44,480 nucleotides of DNA from Candidatus Scalindua sp. (GTDB lineage Bacteria > Planctomycetota > Brocadiia > Brocadiales > Scalinduaceae): assembly GCA_021777035.1 (NCBI GenBank), contig JAIQZR010000013.1, positions 1-44,480 of the forward strand, given 5' to 3'. Position numbers and translations under genes: made by a program. This document shows, one piece after another, positions 1 through 8,907 of the stretch. Every line of letters begins with the position of its first letter. Positions within the stretch are counted from its first letter, which is position 1. The notes below the pieces were generated by a model that saw only the letters and a list, made by a program, of their open reading frames with translations, was not told the origin of the DNA and made no database searches.

Positions 1-1
1 G

Positions 2-646
2 CATTTGCATCCTGTAAAGGTTCCAAAGCACGCTGTTAAGATTCGGTACACATGGTGTCTGGGCGGACTAACATTCTTTATTTTCCTTTTTTTAACCGTA
101 ACCGGTGTCCTGTTAATGTTTTATTATGTTCCGGATGTTAACCGAGCATATGCAGATATGATTGACCTGATGTACGTTGTGCCTTTGGGCCGCTTGTTGA
201 GGACGTCGCATCGCTGGGCAGGGCATGCAATGGTCATAACTGTATGCTTTCACATGCTGAGGGTATTTCTCACCGGTTCATATAAAGCTCCACGCCAGTT
301 TAACTGGGTCTTGGGAGTGCTGTTATTAGTTTTGACATTTTTGCTTAGCTTTACCGGTTACTTGTTGCCATGGGATCAGCTTGGGTACTGGGCGATTATG
401 GTAGGGACTAACATGGGGGCAGCAACTCCTGTGATGGGTTATCAGGGTCCTTTTGCCGAGCTGTTAGGTGTTAAAATTAATAATGATATTCGTTTTGCTC
501 TCTTGGGCGGTACGCAAATTGATGCCCCGTCATTGCTGAGAGCATACGTATGGCATTGCATAGGAATACCAATAATTTCGGGAGCATTGATGATTCTTCA
601 TTTTTGGCGTGTTAGAAAAGACGGTGGTATTTCAGGGCCTCTATAA
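2..646 (+). CDS. Cytochrome b6-like N-terminal subunit of a bc-type complex (5' end cut by the window)
   Basis: Membrane subunit that carries the two b haems of a quinol-oxidising cytochrome bc/b6f-type complex. Numbering from the TTG codon at 5, the four haem ligands are in place: H69 and H83 (14 apart) in helix B, H184 and H199 in helix D. The segment ends with the b6-like ISGPL. C18, in WCLGG, lines up with the cysteine of cytochrome b6 (YCLGG) that binds the extra c-type haem (ci/cn), so a covalent third haem is expected; this is inferred from family knowledge. The reading frame stays open to the left edge and the usual N-terminal amphipathic helix is missing, so the true start, and probably a Rieske gene, lie upstream. 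The next gene follows after 20 bases and supplies the second half of cytochrome b. Confidence 0.93.
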   Translation, partial: HLHPVKVPKHAVKIRYTWCLGGLTFFIFLFLTVTGVLLMFYYVPDVNRAYADMIDLMYVVPLGRLLRTSHRWAGHAMVITVCFHMLRVFLTGSYKAPRQFNWVLGVLLLVLTFLLSFTGYLLPWDQLGYWAIMVGTNMGAATPVMGYQGPFAELLGVKINNDIRFALLGGTQIDAPSLLRAYVWHCIGIPIISGALMILHFWRVRKDGGISGPL

Positions 647-666
647 ATAGTTGGGAGAATTTTTTT

Positions 667-1389
667 ATGTCAAATCATGCTGAAGCACAGGTAGCAAACA
701 ATAATAAAACGGAGAAAGTTTTTTCGTGGCCAAACCTGGTGGCGAAAGAGTTTATAGCGGCAATTCTATGTACAGTTATATTGCTCGTTTATTCATACTA
801 TGTTGATGCTCCACTGAGGGAGCTTGCCAATCCGGGGGAGCCAGAAAATCCGGCAAAAGCACCATGGTATTTTTTAGGTTTACAGGAAATCCTCGTCTAC
901 TTTGATCCGTGGATTGCTGGAGTTGTGATTCCAAGTATAATAATTATGGGTTTAATGGCAATTCCGTATATAGATGTTAATCCCAAGGGAAATGGGGGTT
1001 ACTGTTTCAGGGACAGAAAATTTGCGGTAACAGTTTTTATGTTCGGATTTATTTTCTGGTATGTTCTTATAATAGTAGGTACGTACATGAGGGGGCCGTT
1101 CTGGGCATTCTTCTGGCCATGGGAAACCTGGAGTTTTGATTTTCCAACCCCTCCGCCATTGATAAGTTTGCCTAACTGGCTGGGTGTTTTTGCTCTTCTT
1201 ATCTATTTTGGTTTAGGAATGTTAATACCTGCAATTGCTTTCTGGAAATTTGCTAAACAGCTCGGGTTTATCAGATACAATATCACTATGAGTCTGTTCT
1301 TGTTAATGATGGGAGTGCTCGTGAAGATTGCTTTAAGGCTGATGTTTAACATCAAGTATATATTGCAGACACCTTGGTTTAACATTTAG
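667..1389 (+). CDS. Cytochrome b C-terminal (subunit IV-like) protein
   Basis: Second half of the split cytochrome b; helps form the quinol-oxidation (Qo) site. It has a cytoplasmic-like N-terminal tail of about 35 residues, then membrane segments near 30-48, 78-98, 118-142, 175-197 and 205-228. The loop holding the Qo signature reads APWYFLGLQE at about residues 65-74. The PEWY glutamate is replaced by alanine, a variant I recall from split cytochromes b of several anaerobic lineages. At 240 aa it is longer than plastid-type subunit IV (about 160 aa), with extra helices at the C-terminus. A GGGAG ribosome site lies about 9 bases before the ATG. It is clearly co-transcribed with the preceding b6-like gene and the cytochromes that follow. 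Confidence 0.92.
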   Translation: MSNHAEAQVANNNKTEKVFSWPNLVAKEFIAAILCTVILLVYSYYVDAPLRELANPGEPENPAKAPWYFLGLQEILVYFDPWIAGVVIPSIIIMGLMAIPYIDVNPKGNGGYCFRDRKFAVTVFMFGFIFWYVLIIVGTYMRGPFWAFFWPWETWSFDFPTPPPLISLPNWLGVFALLIYFGLGMLIPAIAFWKFAKQLGFIRYNITMSLFLLMMGVLVKIALRLMFNIKYILQTPWFNI

Positions 1390-1447
1390 GAATTCCGAAG
1401 ACGTGGATTGATTTATTTTTTTCTATTTTTTCGAGAGAAGTAAACAA

Positions 1448-2554
1448 ATGAAAAAGAAATTATTTTTGTTATCCAGTATATTGCTACTAGTTAGTACTAT
1501 CTTGTGGGTTAATGATATGTTGGAGCCAGAGTGGAAGCAATATCAGGTAGAATATTATGAGCAGCAACGAAAAGCAGTAGAAAAAAAGCTTCAAAGCTCT
1601 AGTGGTGAGGAAGAAATAGCGGAATTAGAGGCTAAACTTGTGAAGCTGCAAAAGCCTAAATACGAAATTAAACAGATACTCCTGAAAGGTGATTATGGCT
1701 GGGCCCAACAGAGTAACGGACAAAAAACAGATAGATGTATTACTTGTCATATTGACGAATCAAAGCTGGCTGCATCTCACGAAACTGTAGTTAAGAGTTT
1801 CCCATTTGATATTTATGGATGTACTGTGTGCCACGGAGGATCGGGTCGTTCACTTAGTGAAGAGCATGCGCACCATGGAATTTTCAAACATAAGAGGGCG
1901 ATGCGTCAAAGGTTAGATCATGCTGATGTTCTTTTTGATATGTGGGAAGAATTTGCTACTCTTTCTCTGGAAGAGGGTACAGAATGGGCTAGCTTTAAAG
2001 ACCGTACTATAACTGGTGAAAAGGCCATATATATGGGCAGTGGCAAATGTATGAGATGTCACACAGGGCTGACTGCTCCGCATGTCGAAAGATGGAAAAG
2101 AGTAAAATTTGAAAGCTTTAATGTTATCAAAGAAGCCCCTGACTACATTAAAGGTGATGAAGAGTATAGAAAAAAATGTTATGAATGTCACACCACAGGT
2201 TATAACAAAGAGACGGGAACATATGAGGAAGAGGGTATTACCTGTGAGGCTTGTCATGGTCCCGGTGAGGTATATGCGTCTTTTATGGATAGAGGCAAGG
2301 CAACAGAGGGTCAGAAAATAGCAAAAATTACGCCTGCTTATAACAAATGTGGAGGGACAGAAGGGTGCCATCGCAGCAGGAGGCATGAGATGCGGGTAAA
2401 ATTTTTCAGAGACAGCAAGGAACATGACAATTACGAATGGTTTAAGCCGAAGTATAAGAGAATTGTAGGTGAGGCGGTAGAGAAGAAGAGCAGTAGTGCG
2501 AACGAAAAGATTGACGCTTCACTGCCTAAGCACAATATAAGTTTTGTTAGATGA
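1448..2554 (+). CDS. Membrane-anchored multihaem cytochrome c (cytochrome c554-like, five or six haems)
   Basis: Electron-transfer protein, probably a subunit of the bc-type complex. Residues 5-22 form an uncleaved-looking signal anchor, followed by a charged coiled-coil-prone stretch (about 27-70). Canonical CXXCH haem sites are at C97-H101, C125-H129, C201-H205, C244-H248 and C266-H270. A sixth candidate is C301-C307-H308, where five residues separate the cysteines. The block from YMGSGKC (195-201) to CEACHGPG (266-273) is the typical cytochrome c554/c-prime family pattern. The C-terminal 30 residues are low-complexity and charged. Context: 58 bases after the cytochrome b subunit and 132 bases before the HAO-like gene, in the same orientation. 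In anammox genomes a similar cytochrome sits between cytochrome b and an HAO-like protein. Whether the sixth site binds haem is uncertain. Confidence 0.88.
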   Translation: MKKKLFLLSSILLLVSTILWVNDMLEPEWKQYQVEYYEQQRKAVEKKLQSSSGEEEIAELEAKLVKLQKPKYEIKQILLKGDYGWAQQSNGQKTDRCITCHIDESKLAASHETVVKSFPFDIYGCTVCHGGSGRSLSEEHAHHGIFKHKRAMRQRLDHADVLFDMWEEFATLSLEEGTEWASFKDRTITGEKAIYMGSGKCMRCHTGLTAPHVERWKRVKFESFNVIKEAPDYIKGDEEYRKKCYECHTTGYNKETGTYEEEGITCEACHGPGEVYASFMDRGKATEGQKIAKITPAYNKCGGTEGCHRSRRHEMRVKFFRDSKEHDNYEWFKPKYKRIVGEAVEKKSSSANEKIDASLPKHNISFVR

Positions 2555-2686
2555 GATTTGGGAGTTATTGGTGATAAGATAAAAGCAATAGTAAATAATT
2601 AGATTGATTTGTTGTTCTAAATATATACTTTATGAATGGTTATGTTTCGTTGTAATTTTTGATAAAAGAAAGGGAGGATTTTCATA

Positions 2687-4525
2687 ATGGATCTTCTGAA
2701 AACGTGTGCGGTAGTAGTTTTCTTTTCAGCTTTTTGCGTCTTGCAGGGTATAGTAACCGCATCAACTGAAGTAGATTATATGGGCTCGGGTACGGGCGAA
2801 TTAGACTATGTGGGTGCAGAAGCTGGCAAAGGAGCCTCCGCAGACAGTGTAGAAGGTCTTGGATTAGAGCCTATCACAAAGAAACAGCATGAAAGAGCTA
2901 AGAATTTCTACAGCAGTGTTTATACAACTGCTGCGGCAAGAGCTCTGTATAGTGATAATGTGGGATTAGAGAAAGGTGCTGGGCCATGGCAGGATTTTTA
3001 TAAGCCAAAGCCAATGCATATGTACTGGTTTCCCGCACGGCATTATGTAAGGCCGGAAGGCACATATTATGATCAACTTCTGGAGAAGTATAAGGCAGAT
3101 GAATGTATAAAATGTCATGAAGAAGTAACGCCAGGTATTGTTCACGATTGGAGAGCATCAACACATGCAGATCCTAAAAAGAACGAGTTTTTTGCTATAA
3201 GAACAAGACAAATTGAACAGCTTATTGAAAGAGATCTTGAGAATGTAGACTGTAGCGAGTGTCACGGTAAGGATCATAAGGAGCTTCATATGCCTACTCC
3301 GGATATATGCGGTAATTGCCATCCGAAACAGGTAAATGAATATTTAGATGAAATGGAGTATGGACGTCCTAACCATGTTGACACATTTACGGCTAATGTT
3401 GTACCTCCTTGGTATCCTGAAGCGGCAAGACAGGGATATTTGACATCAATGTTTGGCTGTGACTATTGTCATGGGACTACTGAGAAGTGCGATATCTGTC
3501 ATACCAGGCATAAGTTTACTGCTGCAGAGGGTAGAAGACCTGAAGCATGTATGAGCTGTCATATGGGATTTGACCATCCTGATGCAGAGTCTTATGGTGA
3601 GTCCAAGATGGGAATGATTTATCATATGGAAGGAGAACACTGGGATTGGGATAAACCGCTTGGCGACGTGGTTGCAGGCAAGGATTATAGATCTCCTACC
3701 TGTCAATACTGCCATATGTATCAGGCAGAAGGTAAATTTACGCATACTCTTGCGGCAAAGGGTATATGGAGAATGGGTACCGTTCCACCAAAAAGTTATG
3801 AATTTGAATCTTCATTAAAAGCGTACCCATATGGTGTGAAATTACCACCATTAGATAAAAAGTTAGATATATATTCAGAAGCAAACAGAAAGAAAAGGGA
3901 GCAATGGATAGAGATGTGCTCAAACTGTCATAGTCCGCGATGGGGAAGGCTTTATCTAGAGAATCTGGATGACATGATGTTTGAGATGTGGAAAATACAG
4001 GACAGAGCGCATCTAATTATGGATGGATTAGCAGCCGCAAATGCTTTTGACCCTCCAGTTTCGGAACGCGATCCGTTCCCGATGGGCGAAGTACTTGCGG
4101 ATGCACTTGGCCCTGGATTGCTCGGAGAGGGCATTTATAACGCATTTAAGACTACTGGTGGTAAGATACCGGTGTACGGACCAATACTAGGTGTGTATAC
4201 AGTCTTTATGGCGGGAAGGAACAATCCTTCGGTAATTGAGAACATATATACCAACATGTGGTTTGGTGATAAGGCGCATGCCTATAAAGGCACAGCGCAT
4301 GTGCAGCAGGATATATCCTGGTGGTACGGAGCATCAAAGGCATTCCAGAGCGTGAATGCGATGGAAAGCGAGGCGCAGAAGCTTTATCGTGCACAAGAAG
4401 TTGATAATCTTCTGGATAAAAAAGAGAGAAAAAGATCAGCAGGAATGGTAGGCGGAATTATTGTGTTCGCCGGTCTGTTGCTGGTTGGTATGGTAGTCGT
4501 CGTCAGAAGAAGAAAAAAGGATTAA
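2687..4525 (+). CDS. Octahaem hydroxylamine oxidoreductase (HAO)-like protein with C-terminal membrane anchor
   Basis: Octahaem protein of the HAO family. HAO-type enzymes oxidise hydroxylamine or hydrazine, or work reductively on nitrite. An N-terminal signal peptide (about 1-25) is followed by eight CXXCH sites ending at H144, H193, H212, H262, H272, H292, H343 and H415. The fourth (C258-H262) corresponds to the catalytic haem. FDHP (D296-H297) after haem 6 matches the active-site Asp-His pair of HAO. The region after haem 8 contains YKGTAH and WWYG (533-548), where the haem-crosslinking tyrosine of oxidative HAOs would be sought; I cannot assign it without an alignment. A single membrane helix (about 586-606) followed by RRRKKD anchors the C-terminus, unlike soluble HAO and hydrazine dehydrogenase. 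It has an AAGGGAGG ribosome site 8-9 bases before the ATG. It closes the bc-complex operon before a strong terminator. Confidence 0.92.
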   Translation: MDLLKTCAVVVFFSAFCVLQGIVTASTEVDYMGSGTGELDYVGAEAGKGASADSVEGLGLEPITKKQHERAKNFYSSVYTTAAARALYSDNVGLEKGAGPWQDFYKPKPMHMYWFPARHYVRPEGTYYDQLLEKYKADECIKCHEEVTPGIVHDWRASTHADPKKNEFFAIRTRQIEQLIERDLENVDCSECHGKDHKELHMPTPDICGNCHPKQVNEYLDEMEYGRPNHVDTFTANVVPPWYPEAARQGYLTSMFGCDYCHGTTEKCDICHTRHKFTAAEGRRPEACMSCHMGFDHPDAESYGESKMGMIYHMEGEHWDWDKPLGDVVAGKDYRSPTCQYCHMYQAEGKFTHTLAAKGIWRMGTVPPKSYEFESSLKAYPYGVKLPPLDKKLDIYSEANRKKREQWIEMCSNCHSPRWGRLYLENLDDMMFEMWKIQDRAHLIMDGLAAANAFDPPVSERDPFPMGEVLADALGPGLLGEGIYNAFKTTGGKIPVYGPILGVYTVFMAGRNNPSVIENIYTNMWFGDKAHAYKGTAHVQQDISWWYGASKAFQSVNAMESEAQKLYRAQEVDNLLDKKERKRSAGMVGGIIVFAGLLLVGMVVVVRRRKKD

Positions 4526-4570
4526 ATAGCTAGAGTAATTATGAAGAATTGTTTACTATGCTGTATAATG

Positions 4571-4604
4571 AAAAAGGCGCTCGATTTCGAGCGCCTTTTT
4601 TTTT
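4571..4604 (+). terminator. Rho-independent terminator after the HAO-like gene
   Basis: Perfect GC-rich inverted repeat: GGCGCTCGA at 4576-4584 pairs with TCGAGCGCC at 4587-4595. It is preceded by five A and followed by nine T. It lies 46 bases after the HAO-like stop codon and separates the bc-complex operon from the flavoprotein genes. Because of the A-run it could also work for transcripts from the other strand, but no minus-strand gene ends here. Confidence 0.93.
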
Positions 4605-4699
4605 GGAATAGATTTGAGTTGCCGATAAAAACGTTATTATTCTTAGTAACATTCAAAAAATTATAAAAGCAAAAGTATTTAAGGATTACGTTATTAACC

Positions 4700-6148
4700 T
4701 TGATTTATCCAATAAATACTAATAAACTTCCAATTAGAGACTTTTCAGGCATATCAATTAACTATCCACAGATGAATAATAATTTGTTACTTAAGAACGG
4801 TTCTAAGATAGCAATAATAGGCGGTGGTCCTGGAGGTAGTTTTTTTGCGCATTTTGCTTCACGATTTGCAAAAAAAGCGGGTATTGATGTATCTATAAAA
4901 ATATACGACAAGAAGAGCTTCTGCCAGAGAGGTCCACGAGGTTGCAATATGTGTGCAGGGGTTATTTCTGAAAATCTTTTTAATAACCTGGAAGAAGAGG
5001 GAATTAATATTGCGGATTTCTGCGTACAAAGAAAAATAGAAGGATATTGTTTTCAAACACAGGACGAAAGTGTAGTCCTTCATCATCCTGTTCCTGGACA
5101 CATATCAAAGATTGTTACAGTGTTTCGAGGGAATGGACCCTTGCAATCTGAACACGAAGGCAATGTCAGTTTTGATGATTATCTTTTGAACCATGTTAAG
5201 GAGCAGGGAGTAGAAATAATATCCGACATGATTAAGACATTTAGGCTGCCGGTCAAAAAAGGAGGGCCTGTCAAAGTAATCTGTGGTGAGAGAAGTTCAG
5301 AACATGAAATTGAGGCAGACCTTGTAGTTGGGGCTTTTGGAGTAAATACAGGGATGATGGAAAAGGTCGGTAATATGGGCTTTGGTTACAGACCGCCTAA
5401 GACGGTTCGTACGTGCCAGTGTGAGATAATACTAAACAGAGAATATATAGAAGAAACGTTTGGTAATAATGTTTTTGTCTTTGCATTAGGCAAAAGTGAG
5501 CTTAAATTTGCTTCTATTACACCAAAAGCAGACTATGTCACCGTAAATTTAGTAGGAAGAAAAGATTTAACAAGAAACAACCTGATAGATTTTCTTAGCC
5601 ATCCAAAAGTAAAAAAATTGATGCCACCCAAATGGAGAATTCCTAATAGCTTTTGCATGTGTATCTCTAAGATACCTATAACTTATGCAAAACATCCATA
5701 CGCAGACGGGGTTGTTATTTTAGGGGATGCAAGTATTTCAAGATCCTATAAAAGCGGAATTGAGTCTGCGTTTAACATGGCAAAGATGTCAGCTTATACA
5801 GCATTTAAGAATGGAGTATCGGCAAGATCATTTATGAATGGTTACTTTAAGCCGGCAAAGAGGCTTCTGGCCAGGGACAACTTTTATGGAATTATGATGC
5901 TCAAAATGAATGATTATATATCATCCAATAGGCAATTAGCAAATCGACAAGTAAAGCTTGTAAAATCCACCGATGATGTGAAAACTGCAAGTCAGATTAA
6001 TGAGATATTATGGAATATGCTTACAGGTAATATTTCTTACAAAGAGATATTTGCTAAAGCAATGAATTTGCGATTGATTTCAAAAACGTTGCAGTTTAAT
6101 CTTTTTTTTTGGGTAAAAAAAAGTGGTATCTTTGGCAATGTTAAATAA
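4700..6148 (+). CDS. FAD-dependent oxidoreductase, geranylgeranyl-reductase-like
   Basis: Single-module flavoprotein of the p-hydroxybenzoate hydroxylase/geranylgeranyl reductase superfamily; members reduce isolated C=C bonds of isoprenoids or oxidise hydrophobic substrates. With the TTG start at 4700, the FAD Rossmann motif GGGPGG is at 41-46 and the second FAD motif GD at 342-343 (in VVILGDASISRS). A cysteine-rich loop, GPRGCNMCAGVIS, holds a CXXC pair at C82/C85. The ATG at 4772 would give a start like the downstream paralogue, with the Rossmann motif about 16 residues in. Neither start has a convincing ribosome site, though AAGGA lies 14 bases before the TTG. It is about as long as, and closely similar to, the first half of the following 910-aa protein, so it is a duplicate of that module. 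The substrate is unknown; a role in lipid or quinone tail saturation is only a guess. Confidence 0.82.
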   Translation: MIYPINTNKLPIRDFSGISINYPQMNNNLLLKNGSKIAIIGGGPGGSFFAHFASRFAKKAGIDVSIKIYDKKSFCQRGPRGCNMCAGVISENLFNNLEEEGINIADFCVQRKIEGYCFQTQDESVVLHHPVPGHISKIVTVFRGNGPLQSEHEGNVSFDDYLLNHVKEQGVEIISDMIKTFRLPVKKGGPVKVICGERSSEHEIEADLVVGAFGVNTGMMEKVGNMGFGYRPPKTVRTCQCEIILNREYIEETFGNNVFVFALGKSELKFASITPKADYVTVNLVGRKDLTRNNLIDFLSHPKVKKLMPPKWRIPNSFCMCISKIPITYAKHPYADGVVILGDASISRSYKSGIESAFNMAKMSAYTAFKNGVSARSFMNGYFKPAKRLLARDNFYGIMMLKMNDYISSNRQLANRQVKLVKSTDDVKTASQINEILWNMLTGNISYKEIFAKAMNLRLISKTLQFNLFFWVKKSGIFGNVK

Positions 6149-6163
6149 GGAATAGATGTTTAT

Positions 6164-8896
6164 ATGAAAGATCCGGATTGCTTAATAAAAGATGGTGCAA
6201 AAATTGTCATAGTTGGCGGTGGGCCAGCAGGGAGTTTTTTTGCATACTTTATGTTAAAAAATGCTAGAGAAAAAGGCATAAGAGTTGATATTACTATTTT
6301 CGAAGGGAAAAGTTTTTGTCAAAGCGGGCCTCGTGGATGCAATATGTGTCCGGGCGTTATATCAGAAAAACTTTATGGTGAATTGAAGAAAAACGGTATT
6401 CTTCCTCCAGACAGGTGCGTACAAAAGGAGATCAAAGGTTACTATTTTCATACCCATGATGGTTGTGTAGAAGTTCAGAATCCTAAACCATCTGTGGGGA
6501 AAAAAATATTAACGGTTTTCAGAGGCGATGGCCCTATGTTTTCACAACAAGCTGAAAGTAAAAGCTTTGATAACTTTCTTTTGCGTCAAGTTGAAGATAT
6601 GGGGGCCAGCATTAGTTCTGACATTGTAAGCAATATAGTCTTTCCATCAAATAAAACTGAACAAGTAAAAGTATATTTTGGGAAAAAGGGTTCATGGAGA
6701 GCAATGAATGCTGATTTGGTGGTAGGGGCGTTTGGGTTGAATACCGGTATGCTGGAAAAAGTAAGGAGGCTGGGAATAGGTTATATTCCTCCCAAAACTG
6801 TTAGAGCTTGCCAGGCAGAGATTTATGTTGGCAGCGGGAATGGAAGTAAATACCAGGATAACAGGATACATGTTTTTTCATTAGGCCTAAAACCGATTAC
6901 CTACGCCTCTTTTACACCAAGAGGAGACTATCTAACGGTCACGCTGGTTGGTAAAACTGATTTGAATAAGGCTAATTTGATAGAGTTTCTTAATCATCCT
7001 GTTGTGCGCCGTACATTTCCGGAAGAAGGTTGGAAACTTCCAAAGAACTATTGTATCTGTTTTCCCAGGATAAATATTACGCAGGCGAAACATCCATTTG
7101 CTGATAGGTTTGTTGTTATAGGAAGCGCGGGTGTTTCGAGATATTATAAGCACGGTATTGAGTCCGCTTTTATTACCTCCAGGATAGCGGCAAATAGTGT
7201 GTTTAAATCCGGTGTCTCTAACAACGCTTTCAGAACCGGTTATTATAAACCTGTAATGAAAATTTTAGGGTCTGACAGCTTGTATGGAAGATGGATTTTT
7301 GGCCTTAATGATTATATTACTTCTAGAAAGCGTATTTCAGCCGGTTATTTTTCATTCCTTAAATCAGACAAGAAATTACCTGTTGCCAAACTTCAGTTAG
7401 AATTTTTATGGAATATGTTTACAGGGAGTATGCCATTTAAGAAGTTGTTCATCAAGGTGTTCGATCCAATGTTACAGCTCAGATTACTTCCTGTGACCGT
7501 GATAGTCTGGAATAAACAGGCGTTTGGGTCTATTGTTGGTGGAGGGATATTAAGACGTGAAAAAAAACTAAATAGCCTGGCAAATAAAGGACTTGGCCCT
7601 CTTGAAGATGGACAGACAGTCGTTGTCATTGGAGGTGGTCCCGGTGGGACGAGTTGTGCAATTACCCTTAGCAGATTGGCAAAAAAGCGTAATATAAATT
7701 TGAACATAATATTGTATGAAGGTAAAGATTTTGGGAAAGATGAACAGTTTAATCCGTGTGTAGGAGTGCTGTCTCCGCCTATAGAAGAAATATTAGAAAA
7801 AAAATTAGGAATTCCGTTTCCACATGAACTTATATTGGAGAAAATACCGGCATATTATCTGCATTCTGATGACGAAGACATAAAGTTAGAAGGTGATGGT
7901 GAAGTGTCATGTGCGGTACATAGAATGTTATTTGATAATTACCTTATACATTGTGCGAAAGATGCGGGAGTAAAAGTAATACATGGTAGAGTGACAAATG
8001 CAGATATCGAGACCAGTGGTGTAATGGTTTACAGTGAAATGGATAATAGACGGGCGGATGTAGTCGTCGGAGCATTTGGCCTGGATGAAGGAGCTTGCAA
8101 AGTTTTTGAAACGGCAACTCGTTATCGAACCGGTCGTTATATGAGTACCATTTTAACTAAATTTTATCCTGAAAAAGAGGAAATGGAAAAATTTGGAAAC
8201 TGTATACACGCATTTCTTCCTTCGCTGAGGGGAATAGAATTTGGTGCCATAACACCTAAAACCGATCATCTTGATATTAATATTGCCGGTTCAAAGGTTA
8301 ATTGGCGTTGGATGGATAATTTTCTTTTAATGCCTCAGGTTACTAAGGTTTTACCCTCTAATTTTGCCATGCAGAGGCACGATTTATTTTATAACCGGTG
8401 GCAGTTTCCGACTTCTCCGGCAAAAAATCTCTTTGGGGACAGATATGTTACCGTGGGAGATGCCGCAGGTATTATTCGCGCATTTAAGGGCAAAGGTGTG
8501 AATACTGCCTGTATGACAGGGATAAAGGCAGCAGAAATCATGATGGATGTGGGTATATCAAAAGAAGCTTTTAAGGATTATTATAATAGCTTTTCTGATA
8601 TAACCAGTGATCTTCCTTATGGAAAAGTCATTAGAATGCTTGCAGGCTTTAGCGCACATTATGGGCTGTTTACTCCCATGATTCAATTGGCGAAGGAAGA
8701 TAAGAAATTTAGAACGGCTTTTTTTGAATCAGTTGCGGGCAGCAAAATGTTTAAAGAAATAATCTTTGAAACTATTAGCTTGCAATTGTCCTGGAAAGTG
8801 GTGAAAATTCTTATAACTTGGTTTTTTAAGCAATTCACTTTTATATCATGGATAATAAAACCCATTAGTAGGGTAATAACTAATAAGCGAACGTGA
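6164..8896 (+). CDS. Double-module FAD-dependent oxidoreductase (fusion of two geranylgeranyl-reductase-like domains)
   Basis: A 910-aa protein made of two complete flavoprotein modules. Module A (about 12-465) has GGGPAG at 18-23 and the cysteine loop GCNMCPGVIS with C59/C62. Its second FAD motif reads GSAG (320-323), so the usual Asp is lost. Module B (about 484-905) has GGGPGG at 490-495, an intact GDAAG at 765-769, and only one cysteine (C532) in the equivalent loop. Module A is much closer to the upstream 482-aa protein than to module B. Family members are normally about 350-480 aa, so the fusion is unusual. There is no stop or frameshift between modules. The C-terminal 40 residues are hydrophobic and basic and may dock on a membrane. 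It starts 15 bases after the preceding gene, and the histidine kinase starts directly after it. Substrate unknown. Confidence 0.85.
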   Translation: MKDPDCLIKDGAKIVIVGGGPAGSFFAYFMLKNAREKGIRVDITIFEGKSFCQSGPRGCNMCPGVISEKLYGELKKNGILPPDRCVQKEIKGYYFHTHDGCVEVQNPKPSVGKKILTVFRGDGPMFSQQAESKSFDNFLLRQVEDMGASISSDIVSNIVFPSNKTEQVKVYFGKKGSWRAMNADLVVGAFGLNTGMLEKVRRLGIGYIPPKTVRACQAEIYVGSGNGSKYQDNRIHVFSLGLKPITYASFTPRGDYLTVTLVGKTDLNKANLIEFLNHPVVRRTFPEEGWKLPKNYCICFPRINITQAKHPFADRFVVIGSAGVSRYYKHGIESAFITSRIAANSVFKSGVSNNAFRTGYYKPVMKILGSDSLYGRWIFGLNDYITSRKRISAGYFSFLKSDKKLPVAKLQLEFLWNMFTGSMPFKKLFIKVFDPMLQLRLLPVTVIVWNKQAFGSIVGGGILRREKKLNSLANKGLGPLEDGQTVVVIGGGPGGTSCAITLSRLAKKRNINLNIILYEGKDFGKDEQFNPCVGVLSPPIEEILEKKLGIPFPHELILEKIPAYYLHSDDEDIKLEGDGEVSCAVHRMLFDNYLIHCAKDAGVKVIHGRVTNADIETSGVMVYSEMDNRRADVVVGAFGLDEGACKVFETATRYRTGRYMSTILTKFYPEKEEMEKFGNCIHAFLPSLRGIEFGAITPKTDHLDINIAGSKVNWRWMDNFLLMPQVTKVLPSNFAMQRHDLFYNRWQFPTSPAKNLFGDRYVTVGDAAGIIRAFKGKGVNTACMTGIKAAEIMMDVGISKEAFKDYYNSFSDITSDLPYGKVIRMLAGFSAHYGLFTPMIQLAKEDKKFRTAFFESVAGSKMFKEIIFETISLQLSWKVVKILITWFFKQFTFISWIIKPISRVITNKRT

Positions 8897-8907
8897 GGCT
8901 ATTAAAT

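Noticed and set aside
1913-2425. 170-codon antisense open frame in the multihaem cytochrome gene
   Set aside because: It is the mirror of a well-supported cytochrome with haem motifs; its own translation is Cys/Phe-rich noise.
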